A stretch of 64,000 bases of DNA, taken from positions 195,487 through 259,486 of the forward strand of contig NZ_SJFN01000002.1 of the NCBI RefSeq assembly GCF_004328075.1, given 5' to 3'. Below the pieces are notes generated by a model that ran no database searches, was not told the origin of the DNA, and saw only the letters and a program-made list of their open reading frames with translations. The position numbers and the translations under genes were made by a program. Origin of the DNA: Siculibacillus lacustris (GTDB lineage: Bacteria > Pseudomonadota > Alphaproteobacteria > Rhizobiales > Ancalomicrobiaceae). Below are positions 52,569 to 63,763 of the stretch, piece by piece; positions within the stretch are counted from its first letter, which is position 1, and each line of letters begins with the position of its first letter.

Positions 52569-54229
52569 CCCGCATCGACAACGACCGCATCATCCGCGCC
52601 GCCACCGGCCCCGAGATCACCGCTCGGAGCTGGCTGACCGAGGCGGCGATGCGGATGCTGATGAACAACCTCGACCCCGACGTCGCCGAGCGACCGTCGG
52701 AACTGGTGGTCTATGGCGGCATCGGCCGGGCGGCGCGCGACTGGGAGAGCTTCGACAAAATCGTCGCGACCCTGAAGCGGCTGCGCGACGACGAGACCCT
52801 GCTGATCCAGTCGGGCAAGCCGGTCGGGGTGTTCCGCACCCATACCGATGCGCCGCGGGTGCTGATCGCCAATTCCAATCTGGTGCCGCATTGGGCGACC
52901 TGGGACAAGTTCCACGAGCTCGATCGCAAGGGGCTGATGATGTACGGCCAGATGACGGCCGGGTCGTGGATCTACATCGGCGCGCAGGGCATCGTGCAGG
53001 GCACCTACGAGACCTTCGTGGAGGCCGGGCGACGCCATTTCGGCGGGTCGCTGGCGGGCAAGTGGATCCTCACCGGGGGGCTCGGCGGCATGGGCGGGGC
53101 GCAGCCGCTGGCCGCGACCATGGCCGGGGCCTCGTGTCTGGCGATCGAGTGCCAGCCGAGCCGCATCGAGTTTCGCCTGCGGACCGGCTACGTCGACGTC
53201 AAGGCCGACACGCTCGACGAGGCGATGGCGATCATCGAGCGCTCGATCGCCGAGGGCAAACCCGTCTCGGTCGGGCTGGTCGGCAACTGCGCCGAGATCC
53301 TGCCGGAGATGCGCCGTCGCGGCATCCGCCCGGATCTGGTCACCGACCAGACCTCGGCGCACGATCCGATCAACGGCTATCTGCCGGCCGGCTGGAGCCT
53401 CGACCAGTGGTTCTCCAAGCGCGAGAGCGATCCCAAGGCGGTGGAAAAGGCGGCGCGCGCCTCGATGGCGGTGCATGTCCGGGCGATGCTCGACTGGTGG
53501 CACGAGGGCGTGCCGACCGTCGACTACGGCAACAACATCCGCCAGATGGCGCTCGAAGAGGGCGTCGCCGACGCCTTCGACTTCCCCGGCTTCGTGCCGG
53601 CCTATATCCGGCCGCTGTTCTGCCGCGGCATCGGGCCGTTCCGCTGGGCGGCGCTGTCGGGGGATCCGGAGGACATCTACAAGACCGACGCCAAGGTCAA
53701 GGAACTGATCCCCGACGATCCCCACCTGCACAACTGGCTCGACATGGCGCGGGCGCGGATCAAGTTCCAGGGCCTGCCGGCCCGGATCTGCTGGGTCGGT
53801 CTCGGTCAGCGCCATCGCCTCGGCCTCGCCTTCAACGAGATGGTGGCGCGCGGCGAGTTGAAGGCGCCGATCGTCATCGGCCGCGATCACCTCGATTCCG
53901 GTTCCGTCGCCTCGCCCAACCGCGAGACCGAATCGATGATCGACGGATCGGACGCGGTGTCCGACTGGCCGTTGCTCAACGCACTCCTCAACTGTGCGTC
54001 CGGGGCGACCTGGGTGTCGATCCACCACGGTGGCGGCGTCGGCATCGGCTTCTCGCAACATGCCGGCATGGTGATCGTCGCCGACGGCACGGAGGCCGCG
54101 GCGCGACGGCTCGAGCGGGTGTTGTGGAACGATCCGGCGACCGGCGTGATGCGCCACGCCGATGCCGGCTACGACATCGCCCGCGATTGGGCGCGCGAGA
54201 AGCAGCTCGACCTGCCCGGGATTCTCTGA
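52565..54229 (+). CDS. hutU: Urocanate hydratase
   Basis: Hydrates urocanate to 4-imidazolone-5-propanoate using tightly bound NAD. 554 residues, the normal length. Family signs: [38 protein letters not shown], the NAD loop [14 protein letters not shown], the conserved Cys in [15 protein letters not shown] and the final [20 protein letters not shown]. It is 8 kb from hutH and separated from hutIHGF by the transporter, yet in the same orientation. Confidence 0.97.
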   Translation: MTRIDNDRIIRAATGPEITARSWLTEAAMRMLMNNLDPDVAERPSELVVYGGIGRAARDWESFDKIVATLKRLRDDETLLIQSGKPVGVFRTHTDAPRVLIANSNLVPHWATWDKFHELDRKGLMMYGQMTAGSWIYIGAQGIVQGTYETFVEAGRRHFGGSLAGKWILTGGLGGMGGAQPLAATMAGASCLAIECQPSRIEFRLRTGYVDVKADTLDEAMAIIERSIAEGKPVSVGLVGNCAEILPEMRRRGIRPDLVTDQTSAHDPINGYLPAGWSLDQWFSKRESDPKAVEKAARASMAVHVRAMLDWWHEGVPTVDYGNNIRQMALEEGVADAFDFPGFVPAYIRPLFCRGIGPFRWAALSGDPEDIYKTDAKVKELIPDDPHLHNWLDMARARIKFQGLPARICWVGLGQRHRLGLAFNEMVARGELKAPIVIGRDHLDSGSVASPNRETESMIDGSDAVSDWPLLNALLNCASGATWVSIHHGGGVGIGFSQHAGMVIVADGTEAAARRLERVLWNDPATGVMRHADAGYDIARDWAREKQLDLPGIL

Positions 54230-54349
54230 GCGGCCCTCGGCAACACTACGTAGGCGCCGTGTTCGGACGTCCTGCGGATATCGGCCGGGCGCGATCCCCT
54301 CTAGGCTCGCGTCCGCGCCCTGGCGTATGTGCCCCGAGAGGACCGTCCC

Positions 54350-54931
54350 TTGCAGATTCTGCGTTTCGCCGATCTCCCCGAAATGGCCTGGAAGAACGGC
54401 GGCGGCACCACGGTCGAATATGCCGTGTGTCCGGAAGGGGCAGGGCTCGACGACTTCTCGTGGCGAATCAGCCGCGCCAAGGTCGAGCGGCACGGGCCGT
54501 TTTCGGCCTTTCCCGGCATCGACCGGACGCTGGCGGTGGTCTCCGGGGCGGGCATCGATCTGGCGGTCGCGCATCGGCTGGTACGGCTCGACCGCGATAC
54601 GCCGCCGTTCGGCTTCGCCGCCGACGAGCCGATCGAAGCCCGCCTGATCCGCGGGCCGATCGAAGACCTCAACGTGATGAGCCGACGCGGCTTCTGGCGC
54701 CACACCCTGATCCGCCACCGCCTCGCCGAGACCCGGCCGCTGGCGGTGACCGCCGACGTGACGCTGATCGTCGCCCTCGGCGCGGTGGCGATCGACGCCT
54801 TCGACGAGGACGCACGGTCGCTCGGCGACGGCGACGCGGCGATCGTCGACGGCCCGGCGACCCTGCGGCTCACCCCGGGCACGGCCGGGGCGGCGGTGCT
54901 GGTCGCGGAGCTGCACCACCGGATGGGGTGA
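54350..54931 (+). CDS. hutD: HutD/Ves family protein
   Basis: 193 residues from TTG 54350, seven bases after GAGAGGA; an upstream GTG at 54329 lacks such a site. The bicupin family is recognised by MAWKNGGGTTVEYAV, FSWRISRAKVERHGPFSAFP, IDRTLAVVSG and EDLNVMSRRG. HutD is a common hut gene without an assigned reaction; in Pseudomonas it limits excessive hut activity, possibly by binding urocanate or a product. It closes the island, 120 bp after hutU. Confidence 0.9.
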   Translation: MQILRFADLPEMAWKNGGGTTVEYAVCPEGAGLDDFSWRISRAKVERHGPFSAFPGIDRTLAVVSGAGIDLAVAHRLVRLDRDTPPFGFAADEPIEARLIRGPIEDLNVMSRRGFWRHTLIRHRLAETRPLAVTADVTLIVALGAVAIDAFDEDARSLGDGDAAIVDGPATLRLTPGTAGAAVLVAELHHRMG

Positions 54932-55007
54932 GGGGCGGCGCGCCGAGCAGCGAGCGGCGAGGCCGAAGGGCACGCCGAGCGTGGGGTGAGCGAGCGGCGA
55001 GGCTCGG

Positions 55008-55331
55008 CCCCTCTCCCTGTCCCTCCCCCTCGAGGGGGGAGGGAACGTGGTGGCGCTGATCACCGAAACACATCGACGCTCGTCGGACGAAGGCCCCATC
55101 CCCGCCGTCCTCTCCCCCCTTGTGGGGGAGAGACAGAGAGGGGGGTCACGAGGTCGGCCGCGAGCGCCGCGCTCCCGTTCCGGCGCTGCTTACCCCTCTC
55201 CCTGTCCCTCCCCCTCGAGGGGGGAGGGGACGCCGCGGCGCCGACCATCGGAACCTTCAACGCGAGTCGTGCGAGGATCCCATCCACCACGTCCCCTCCC
55301 CCCTCGAGGGGGAAGGACAGGGAGGGGGGGG
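55008..55331. repeat. Cluster of four palindromic REP-like elements
   Basis: The 558-base gap between hutD and the ureohydrolase gene holds no gene but four copies of a palindromic element of about 37 bases: 55008-55043 and 55193-55228 (36 bases identical), a variant at 55109-55147, and an inverted copy at 55293-55331. The centre is CCCCTCGAGGGG, where two C/G-runs can pair. A second short repeat, CGAAGCGCCGGACGAGGGG, occurs at 55371-55389 and 55435-55453 with a diverged copy near 55394. These look like dispersed intergenic elements of alphaproteobacteria. Confidence 0.8.
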
Positions 55332-55489
55332 CGCGGCCTCGCATCCTCGAAACGCCGAAGAGGGGCCGATCGAAGCGCCGGACGAGGGGCGTTCGAAGCG
55401 CCGAACGGAAGGAAGATCCCGACCCCTCGCCACCTCGAAGCGCCGGACGAGGGGAGGATCCCTCCCCGCCCCGCCCCCACCCTTTGCGC

Positions 55490-56548
55490 TCAGGCCTTGC
55501 GGCCGCCGACCGAGGGGCTGAACACCATCAGCGCCAGGATCTCGAACAGCACCTGGGCCGCGGCCTGCGCGGTGGTGGTGTTGGCGTCGTATTGCGGCGC
55601 CACTTCGACGACGTCGCCGCCGACCACGTCGAGCCCGGCGAGGCCGCGCAGCAGTTCCATCATCTCGCGGGTCGAGGGGCCGCCGGCCTCCGGCGTGCCG
55701 GTGCCGGGCGCATAGGCGGGATCGAGGCAGTCGACGTCGAAGGAGACGTAGACCGGCGCGTCGCCGACCACGGCGCGGGCCTTTTCGATGATCGCCGGAA
55801 TACCGAGGCGCGGCATGTCCTCGGCGTGGATCACCGTCATGCCGGAGTCGTAGGAGAACTCCCAGACGTATTCGGAGGCGCCGCGGATGCCGATCTGGAT
55901 GGTCTTGGTCGGATCGATCGCCCCTTCCAACACCGCTTCGCGGAACGGGCCGCCGTGGTGGAACTTCGAATAGTCGAAGATCCCGGCGGTGTCGCAATGG
56001 GCGTCGAGATGGATCAGCGCCAGCGGCCGGTCCTTGCCCAGCGCCTTGAGGATCGGCAGAGAGATCGAATGGTCGCCGCCGATGCCGAGCGGCACCACGC
56101 CGGCCTTCACCATCGCCGCGACGTAAGCTTCGATGTCCTGGTGGCACATTTCGAGGGAATAGCGCGAGCGGAAGACGATGTCGCCGACGTCGGCGACCCG
56201 GAGATCGCGGGTCGGCATGCACTTCAGCACGTGTTCGTAGGGACCGATGCGCTCGATGGTGCGGACCGCCCGCGGTCCGAAGCGCGAGCCCGGGCGATTG
56301 GTGACGCCGAGGTCCATCGGCACGCCGTAGAGCGCCACCTGGAGGTCGCCGAAATCGGGTTTGCCGGGGACGAGCGGATGGACCGGCGCATCGAGGAAGG
56401 TCGGAAAGCCGATGAACGGCGCGGCGCGGGTGCCGTTCTCGTCGATGAAGGCCCGCGCCACCTTCTGGAATTCGGGATCGTGGATGGCGCCGCCGGCGGC
56501 CTCGCCGTATTTCGCCCTGAGCCGCGCCAATTCCGTTTCGTCGATCAT
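55490..56548 (-). CDS. speB: Agmatinase-type ureohydrolase
   Basis: 352 residues. The binuclear manganese site is complete: GIGGDHSISLP, LIHLDAHCDT and SFDVDCLDPAYAPGTGTPE. This fits agmatinase (agmatine to putrescine and urea), but guanidinobutyrase and guanidinopropionase share the same motifs, and the N-terminal extension of about 70 residues is longer than in E. coli SpeB. The gene stands alone, 91 bp after nnrS on the same strand. Confidence 0.85.
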   Translation of the reverse strand: MIDETELARLRAKYGEAAGGAIHDPEFQKVARAFIDENGTRAAPFIGFPTFLDAPVHPLVPGKPDFGDLQVALYGVPMDLGVTNRPGSRFGPRAVRTIERIGPYEHVLKCMPTRDLRVADVGDIVFRSRYSLEMCHQDIEAYVAAMVKAGVVPLGIGGDHSISLPILKALGKDRPLALIHLDAHCDTAGIFDYSKFHHGGPFREAVLEGAIDPTKTIQIGIRGASEYVWEFSYDSGMTVIHAEDMPRLGIPAIIEKARAVVGDAPVYVSFDVDCLDPAYAPGTGTPEAGGPSTREMMELLRGLAGLDVVGGDVVEVAPQYDANTTTAQAAAQVLFEILALMVFSPSVGGRKA

Positions 56549-56639
56549 GCCGTCCGTCTCCTCGTCGCGTCGCCCGGGCCCGTCCGGTCGCGGCGGCGAT
56601 CATAGACGCAAGCCGGGGCGGCGCGACAGGGGCGGCGGC

Positions 56640-57857
56640 TCATGGCCGGTCGGCAGCGCCCGGGACCCACGCGAACCGGGCCGCTCGCCGAGCGACGAGG
56701 TCGCGGGCGACGAGCCCCAGGAAGGCGCCGTAGGTCGCGACCCAGGCGACGGTGGCGGCGACCACCAGCTGCGTCGGCGAGCCGCCGGCGATCGCCGCGA
56801 AGCGCAGGGCGATGGCCAGCGCCGACGCGGCGAAGACGGTGTTGGCCAGGCGGTCGGCGACCAGACCGCGGTCGGAATAGCGGCGCACCACGCTGGTCAT
56901 GATCGACACGCACATCAATCCGAGGGTGCCGACGCCCCAGGCGTGGGTGGCGGCATCGGCGAGGGTGACGTCGTCGCCGCCGGCGATCGAGGCGGCGCGC
57001 AGGGCGAAGCCGATCGGCAGGAACAGATAGCCGGCATGGAGCGCCAGGAACGGCGGCCAGTCGATCACCGTCCAGCCGCGCCAGAAAGCCAGACGGACGA
57101 CATGGAGCGCCGCCGCGAGGCCGAGGGCGAGGAGGGTCACGGGCGCGAGCGGCGCGATCACCCAGAGGATCGCCGCGGCGATGCCGAACGCCAGCGCCGC
57201 GGCATCGAACAGCGCTGGCGGCGGCGGGATCTCGGGCCGGCCGCGCGACGTCGCGAGATGGCGGGTCAGGGCGGGCAGGATGCGGCCGCCGAGGGTCATC
57301 GCCCCGGCGGCGGCGCCGGCGAGGCCGAGCCGCAAGCCGACGCCGGTGGTCGCATCGCGATAGCCTTCGATCAGGAACAGACCGTCGGCGGCGGCGAAGG
57401 CGACGAGCAGCAGGACGACGCCGTAGTCGCGGAGGTCGCGCGCCTCCACGATGCGGGCCCCGGCGACGCCGGCGAGCACCAGGGGAAACAGCGCCGAGGC
57501 GGCGGCCGGCAGGGCGACCGAACCGGGAATCGGATCGGTCAGCATCACCACGCGGCCGAAGAGCCACAGGGCGGCGAGGATCAGCGTGGCCGCGGCGGGC
57601 ACCGGCCGGCCGGGCGCACCGGTCGCCCGGTCGCGGGTCCAGCGCGGCAGGGCGGTCAGCACCACCCCGGCGAAGGCGGCGGGGAAATGGCCGAACAGCA
57701 TCTCGTGGGCGTGCCAGAGCTGCGGCGCGAGATCGCTGCGCGGCGCGAGCTTGCCTTCGAACACCACGACCGAGACGACCATCGCGACGACGGTCTCGAT
57801 CGCGGCGAGCGGGAAGAACAGCTCGTAGGGCGCGAGACCGGTCGGGCGCTTGCTCAT
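56640..57857 (-). CDS. nnrS: NnrS family heme/copper membrane protein
   Basis: 405 residues, about twelve hydrophobic helices. NnrS signs: YELFFPLAAIETV, QLWHAHEMLFGHFPAAFAGVVLTALPRWT and HAWGVGTLGLM, with conserved His residues. NnrS helps protect against nitrosative stress during denitrification in many proteobacteria; no nitrite or NO reductase gene is in the window. Its start overlaps the stop of ubiX (57854-57857), so it is translated with the UbiX-UbiD pair. Confidence 0.88.
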   Translation of the reverse strand: MSKRPTGLAPYELFFPLAAIETVVAMVVSVVVFEGKLAPRSDLAPQLWHAHEMLFGHFPAAFAGVVLTALPRWTRDRATGAPGRPVPAAATLILAALWLFGRVVMLTDPIPGSVALPAAASALFPLVLAGVAGARIVEARDLRDYGVVLLLVAFAAADGLFLIEGYRDATTGVGLRLGLAGAAAGAMTLGGRILPALTRHLATSRGRPEIPPPPALFDAAALAFGIAAAILWVIAPLAPVTLLALGLAAALHVVRLAFWRGWTVIDWPPFLALHAGYLFLPIGFALRAASIAGGDDVTLADAATHAWGVGTLGLMCVSIMTSVVRRYSDRGLVADRLANTVFAASALAIALRFAAIAGGSPTQLVVAATVAWVATYGAFLGLVARDLVARRAARFAWVPGAADRP

Positions 57858-58456
57858 GGCGCGCCCTCGCCCGCCCCGCCGTCGGGGCCGCCCCAGGCGC
57901 GGGCGAAGGCCGGGCCGGGCAGGCGCAGGAGATCGAGGGCGCGGCGGGCGATCTGGTCGACGATCTCGGCGACCGACACCGGCTTCAGATAGAAGGCCGG
58001 CACCGGCGGTGCGACGATCGCGCCATATTCGGTGACCGCCGCCATGGCGCGGATGTGGCCGAGGTGGAGCGGGCTCTCACGCGCCAGGAGCACCAGCGGC
58101 CGGCGCTCCTTGAGGTGCACGTCGGCGGCGCGCACCACCAGATCGCTGGCGAGGCTTCCGGCGATGGCGCCGAGGCAGCGCATCGAGCAGGGCGCGACGA
58201 TCATGCCGCAGGTCGCGAAAGAGCCGCTGGCGAGGGTCGCGGCGATGTCGTCGGCGGCGTGGCGGGTGTGGACCAGCGCCTCCAACCGGGAAAGCGCGTC
58301 GGGGCCGACCTCCAGCGCCAGGGTGCGCTCGCCCGCCGCGGTGACCACCAGATGGGTCTCGATCGCGGTTGCCGCGAGAATCTCGGCGATGCGCAGACCG
58401 ATCGCCGCGCCGGAGGCGCCGGTCAGGGCGAGGACGAGACGCGCGGGCGCGGTCAT
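57854..58456 (-). CDS. ubiX: Flavin prenyltransferase UbiX
   Basis: Joins dimethylallyl phosphate to FMN to make the prenyl-FMN cofactor of UbiD. 200 residues from ATG 58456. Flavin site in LTGASGAAIGLRI, then CGMIVAPCSMRCLGAIAGSLASDL, RRPLVLLARESPLHLGHI and PPVPAFYLKP. Start overlaps the ubiD stop by four bases (58453-58456). Confidence 0.94.
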   Translation of the reverse strand: MTAPARLVLALTGASGAAIGLRIAEILAATAIETHLVVTAAGERTLALEVGPDALSRLEALVHTRHAADDIAATLASGSFATCGMIVAPCSMRCLGAIAGSLASDLVVRAADVHLKERRPLVLLARESPLHLGHIRAMAAVTEYGAIVAPPVPAFYLKPVSVAEIVDQIARRALDLLRLPGPAFARAWGGPDGGAGEGAP

Positions 58457-59973
58457 GGCGGCGATTTCCCGGAGAGGTCGAGGCCGAGGCGATCCCACAT
58501 CGCGTCGATCCGCTCCGACACTGCCGGATCGGGCGTGAGAACGCGACCCCATTCGCGTTCGGTCTCGGTGCCGACCTTGGTGGTGGCGTCGAGGCCCATC
58601 TTGCCGCCGAGCCCGGACTTGGGCGAGGCGAAATCGAGATAGTCGATCGGGGTGCGATCGACCAGCATGACGTCGCGCGACGGATCGGAGCGGGTGGAGA
58701 CCGCCCACATCACGTCCTTCCAATCGCGGATGTCGATGTCGGCGTCGACCAGGATGATCATCTTGGTATAGGCAAACTGCGGCAGCATCGACCACAGGCC
58801 CATCATCACCCGGCGCGCCTGACCGGGATAGCTCTTGACGATCGAGGCGACGGCGATGCGGTAGGAGCAGGCTTCGGGCGGCAGCCAGAAGTCGACGACC
58901 TCGGGGAATTGTTTCTTGAGGAGTGGCAGAAACAGGCGATTGAAGGCCTCGCCCATGCGCGACGGCTCGTCCGGCGGGCGGCCGGTATAGGTCGAAAGGT
59001 AGATCGGCTCGCGGCGCATGGTGATCGCCGTGACCCGCATGACGGGGAAGTCTTCGACCGAATTGTAATAGCCGGTGTGGTCGCCGTAGGGGCCTTCGGG
59101 CAGGGTCTCGGTCGGCGAGACGAAGCCTTCGACGACGATCTCGGCGTCGGCCGGCACCTTGAGGGGCACCGACACCGCGTCGACCAGCCGCGGCCGCTCG
59201 CCGCGCAGCAGGCCGGAGAAATGCACCTCCGACAGGGTCTCGGGCAACGGCAGCACGGCCGAGAGGATGGTGCCGGGATCGGCGCCGATCACCACCGCCA
59301 CCGGCATCTCTTCGCCGCGTTTCACCCAGGCGCGATGGTGCCCGGCGCCGCCGCGATGGGCGAGCCAGCGCATGATCAGCCGATCGGGCCCGGCGACCTG
59401 CATGCGGTAGACACCGACGTTGTAGCGCGAAGTGGCGCGGCTGTCGGGCGGGCGGGTGACCACCAGTCCCCAGGTGACCAGCGGCGCCGGTTCGCCCGGC
59501 CAACAGGTCTGGACCGGCAGCGATCCGAGGTCGATGTCGGCGCCGGTCAGCACCCGTTCCTGGACGGCGGCGCGAGAAACCTTGCGCGGGCGGGTGCTCA
59601 TCGCCGCCTTGAGCATCGGCAGCCGCCGCAGCGCGTCGGCGAAGTCCTCCGGCGGGGTCGGATCGCGCAGCGCCGCCAGTTCGTCGCCGAGGCGGCCGAG
59701 ATGCGCCGCTTCGATGCCGAAGCCGAGGGCGACGCGCTCGACGGTGCCGAACAGATTGACCAGCACGGGGTGCGGGCTCGGTCGGCCGTCGGCGAGCAGG
59801 GGCTTTTCGAACAGCAGCGCCGGTCCCTGAGCCTCGAGCACGCGGCGGTGGATCTCGGTCATCTCGTGGACGGTCGACACCGGCTCGCGGACCCGGACGA
59901 GGTCGCCGCGCCGTTCGAGGAAGGCCACGAAGTCGCGCAGATCGCGGAAGGTCGGATGGTCACGGCTGGGCAC
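58453..59973 (-). CDS. ubiD: UbiD family decarboxylase
   Basis: Prenyl-FMN-dependent decarboxylase; the E. coli enzyme acts on 3-octaprenyl-4-hydroxybenzoate in ubiquinone synthesis. 506 residues from GTG 59973; the frame stays open to an ATG at 60030, with no clear ribosome site for either. Motifs: LLFEKPLL, WLAHRGGAGHHR, EGPYGDHTGYYN and the catalytic Glu region GEAFNRLFLPLLKKQFPEV. The length and FRDLRDFVAFLERRGDLVRV start agree with ubiquinone-type UbiD. It follows atoC by 95 bp. Confidence 0.93.
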   Translation of the reverse strand: MPSRDHPTFRDLRDFVAFLERRGDLVRVREPVSTVHEMTEIHRRVLEAQGPALLFEKPLLADGRPSPHPVLVNLFGTVERVALGFGIEAAHLGRLGDELAALRDPTPPEDFADALRRLPMLKAAMSTRPRKVSRAAVQERVLTGADIDLGSLPVQTCWPGEPAPLVTWGLVVTRPPDSRATSRYNVGVYRMQVAGPDRLIMRWLAHRGGAGHHRAWVKRGEEMPVAVVIGADPGTILSAVLPLPETLSEVHFSGLLRGERPRLVDAVSVPLKVPADAEIVVEGFVSPTETLPEGPYGDHTGYYNSVEDFPVMRVTAITMRREPIYLSTYTGRPPDEPSRMGEAFNRLFLPLLKKQFPEVVDFWLPPEACSYRIAVASIVKSYPGQARRVMMGLWSMLPQFAYTKMIILVDADIDIRDWKDVMWAVSTRSDPSRDVMLVDRTPIDYLDFASPKSGLGGKMGLDATTKVGTETEREWGRVLTPDPAVSERIDAMWDRLGLDLSGKSPP

Positions 59974-60068
59974 GGCGGGATCTCGTGAGGCTGGGGGCTC
60001 GGTGATGGCCGATCTCGACTTTCGTCGCATTGATGCGCGTCAACGGCAACGCCGATCGGCGGGGGCGA

Positions 60069-61477
<1,409 letters not shown>

Positions 61478-61481
<4 letters not shown>

Positions 61482-63325
61482 GGCAGGGCCTCCGGCTCGG
61501 GCTGCGCGAAGGGCAGGCGCACCGTGACGGTGGTGCCGGCGCCGGGGCGGCTCTCGATGGTGATGACGCCGTGATGGGCGTCGACGATGCGATGGACCAT
61601 GGCCAGGCCGAGGCCGGTGCCGGTCGGCTTGGTCGAGAAGAACGGATCGAAAACCTTGTCGAGATTTTCCGGATCGACCCCGACGCCGTCGTCGATCACC
61701 CGGATCACCGCGTTGCCTTCGCCGTCGGAGCGGGTCGAGACGACGACCGTGCCGGTCTCGGGGATGGCCTGGATGGCGTTGATGACCAGATTGAGCAGCG
61801 CCTGTTTCAGGGCTTCGCCGTCGGCCTCGATCTCCGGCACCGAGCGGTCGAGATCGAGCTCGATGCGGGCGCCGGACTTGCCGCGAGTGAGGAACGTGGT
61901 CTCCTCGACGATCACGTCGAGCTTGACCTTGCCGATCTGCGGCGGCCGCGGCCGGCCGAAGGCCAGCAGTTCGCCGATGATGCGGTTGAGACTGTCGACC
62001 TGGCGGATGATCAGCGGCCCGTACTGCCGCCACTCCTCGATGGTCTCGCAATCGTCGAGATACTGGACGAAGCCGCGGATCGAGGTCAGCGGGTTGCGGA
62101 TCTCGTGGGCGATGCCGGCGGTCAGTTCGCCGAGCGCGGCGAGGCGGTCGGCGCGCATCACCTGGCCCATCAGGCGATGGCGCTCGGTGACGTCCTTGAG
62201 CACCACCACGGCGCCGATCTGGTTGCCGTCACCGTCGCGCAGCACGCTCGACGAGGCGTCGACCTTGAGGACCTCGTCGCCGCGCAGGTAGTCGATGGTG
62301 ACGCTGACCCGCGGCCGGCCGTTGTCGAGGGTGCCGAGCAGCAGGCTCTCGGTCGGACAACCGGCGAAGACCTCGCAATAGAGGCGGCCGAGCGCGTCGC
62401 CGGCGCGGATCTCGTAGAGCATTTCCGCCGCCGGATTGATCGCGGTGACCCGGCCTTCGCGATCGACGGCGACGACCCCGTCGGCGATCGAGGTCAGGAT
62501 GTTCTCGGTCAGCGAGCGGGCGTCGAGCAGTGCCTTGGCCATGGCGTTGATCGCAACGACGACGCCGCCGAGCTCGTCGCGCAGGTGCGGAATCGGGCGA
62601 TGGAGATCGGTCTTCATCACCTCGAGCCCTTCGACGATCACCTCGACGTCGCGCGACAGGCGCCGCGACATGATCCAGATGATCAGGAAGGCGAGCACCA
62701 GACCGCCGATGCTCGACAGGATCACCGCCTCGTCGATGCGCCGTTGCTGGCGTTCGATCGCGTCGGAGAATTCGTTGGCCCAGATGTAGCCGATGGTCTC
62801 GCCGCCGCGGACGATCGGCAGCATGGCGTTCATGATCGGGCCGCGCACCAGGGCGCCGACCTCGACCCGCGGTTGGCCGGTCTCCATGACGCGGCGGCCG
62901 GGATGGTCGGACTTGATCGGCTGGCCGACGGTGGCGCCGTAGTCGCGGCTCGGCCCATAGGTGACGATGGCGTCGAGGCGGCGCGAATAGTAGCCGACGC
63001 CGACCCCCGGATCGGCGGCGGCGAGGCGGTCGGTGAGGACGGCGAGGCGGGCATTGAGGTGGCGGACGGCGGCGTCGTGGTCGCTCCAGCCCGACGGCAG
63101 ATCGGCGAGCAGCGCATCGAAGCCGGGACCGAGGTCGGCATCGAGGATCCGGGTCAGGGCGAAGAGCTTGTCCTGCTTCTCGGTGACCAGGGCCTGACGC
63201 CCTTCGCGCTCCAGCACGACGCCGACGATGGCGATCGGCAGAGCGACCACCACCAGCGAAGTCAGCATCAGACGATTGCGGAGACTTCGCGTCGGCAGGA
63301 AACGGGCGAAACCGGTCAGACGCAC
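61478..63325 (-). CDS. atoS: Membrane sensor histidine kinase, AtoS-like
   Basis: About 615 residues from GTG 63325, next to GGGGTGG; the frame is open further upstream. First membrane helix at residues about 16-36 (LMLTSLVVVALPIAIVGVVL), a periplasmic sensor region of about 160 residues (YYSRRLDAIVTYGPSRDYG), second helix AVILSSIGGLVLAFLIIWIM, then HAMP, PAS, HisKA (TAGIAHEIRNPLTSIRGFV) and HATPase (NLVINAIQAI, GTGLGLAMVHRIV). This layout is that of AtoS and other NtrB-class kinases that sense short-chain acids. Confidence 0.83.
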
Positions 63326-63464
63326 GTGCCACCCCAGACGCAACGGCCGCCGGCAGCGAGCCCGCGGCGCTTCGTCCTTATCGCGCGAAAGTCGATCGAC
63401 GACAAGCACTCGATCGCCGCGCGCGGCATGTTCCACAGTCTCCGGGGTGACGGGCGACGCAGAC
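63326..63464. other. Left part of the atoS-atoD intergenic region
   Basis: The first 140 bases of the 438-base divergent gap. Open minus-strand frames continue here from atoS, so part of it could be coding if atoS starts farther upstream. I see no other element. Confidence 0.3.
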
Positions 63465-63482
63465 TGCGCAATTTTTTGCGCA
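63465..63482. promoter_or_regulatory. Candidate AtoC enhancer site
   Basis: A perfect dyad TGCGCAA-TTTT-TTGCGCA, about 87 bp upstream of the sigma-54 promoter, the usual place for an NtrC-class activator site. A further half-site TTGCG lies at 63496-63500. Confidence 0.65.
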
Positions 63483-63568
63483 CCCGTGAAGATTCTTGCG
63501 TCGTATTCATGGCGTTCAAACGAGTGTAGGATCGCGTCACATTCGGCAATACGGTGGTTTTCGCCAGT

Positions 63569-63584
63569 TGGCACGACCATTGCG
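63569..63584 (+). promoter_or_regulatory. Sigma-54 promoter of atoD
   Basis: TGGCACG-ACCA-TTGCG matches the sigma-54 consensus (TGGCACG, four bases, TTGCW) in all but the final base, with the invariant GG at 63570-63571 and GC at 63582-63583. Transcription should start near 63595, about 170 bases before the CoA-transferase gene. Confidence 0.85.
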
Positions 63585-63763
63585 TCGATAGGAGCTCCGC
63601 CCCTCCCGGAGGGCGGCAAGAAGAGCGCCACAGGAGATTCGTCGAACGACCACGGTCGTTTCGAGACTTCGCAGTGCGTCCGCCGATGCGACCCCCAATC
63701 CCCTGGCCCTCGGGGGATCGCATCGGCGCCAGCGTTCCATCGGGCTCAGGGAGAGGATTCCAC

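Noticed and set aside
55008..55331. CRISPR array
   Set aside because: The repeats are palindromic, in both orientations and unevenly spaced; there are no unique spacers and no cas genes.
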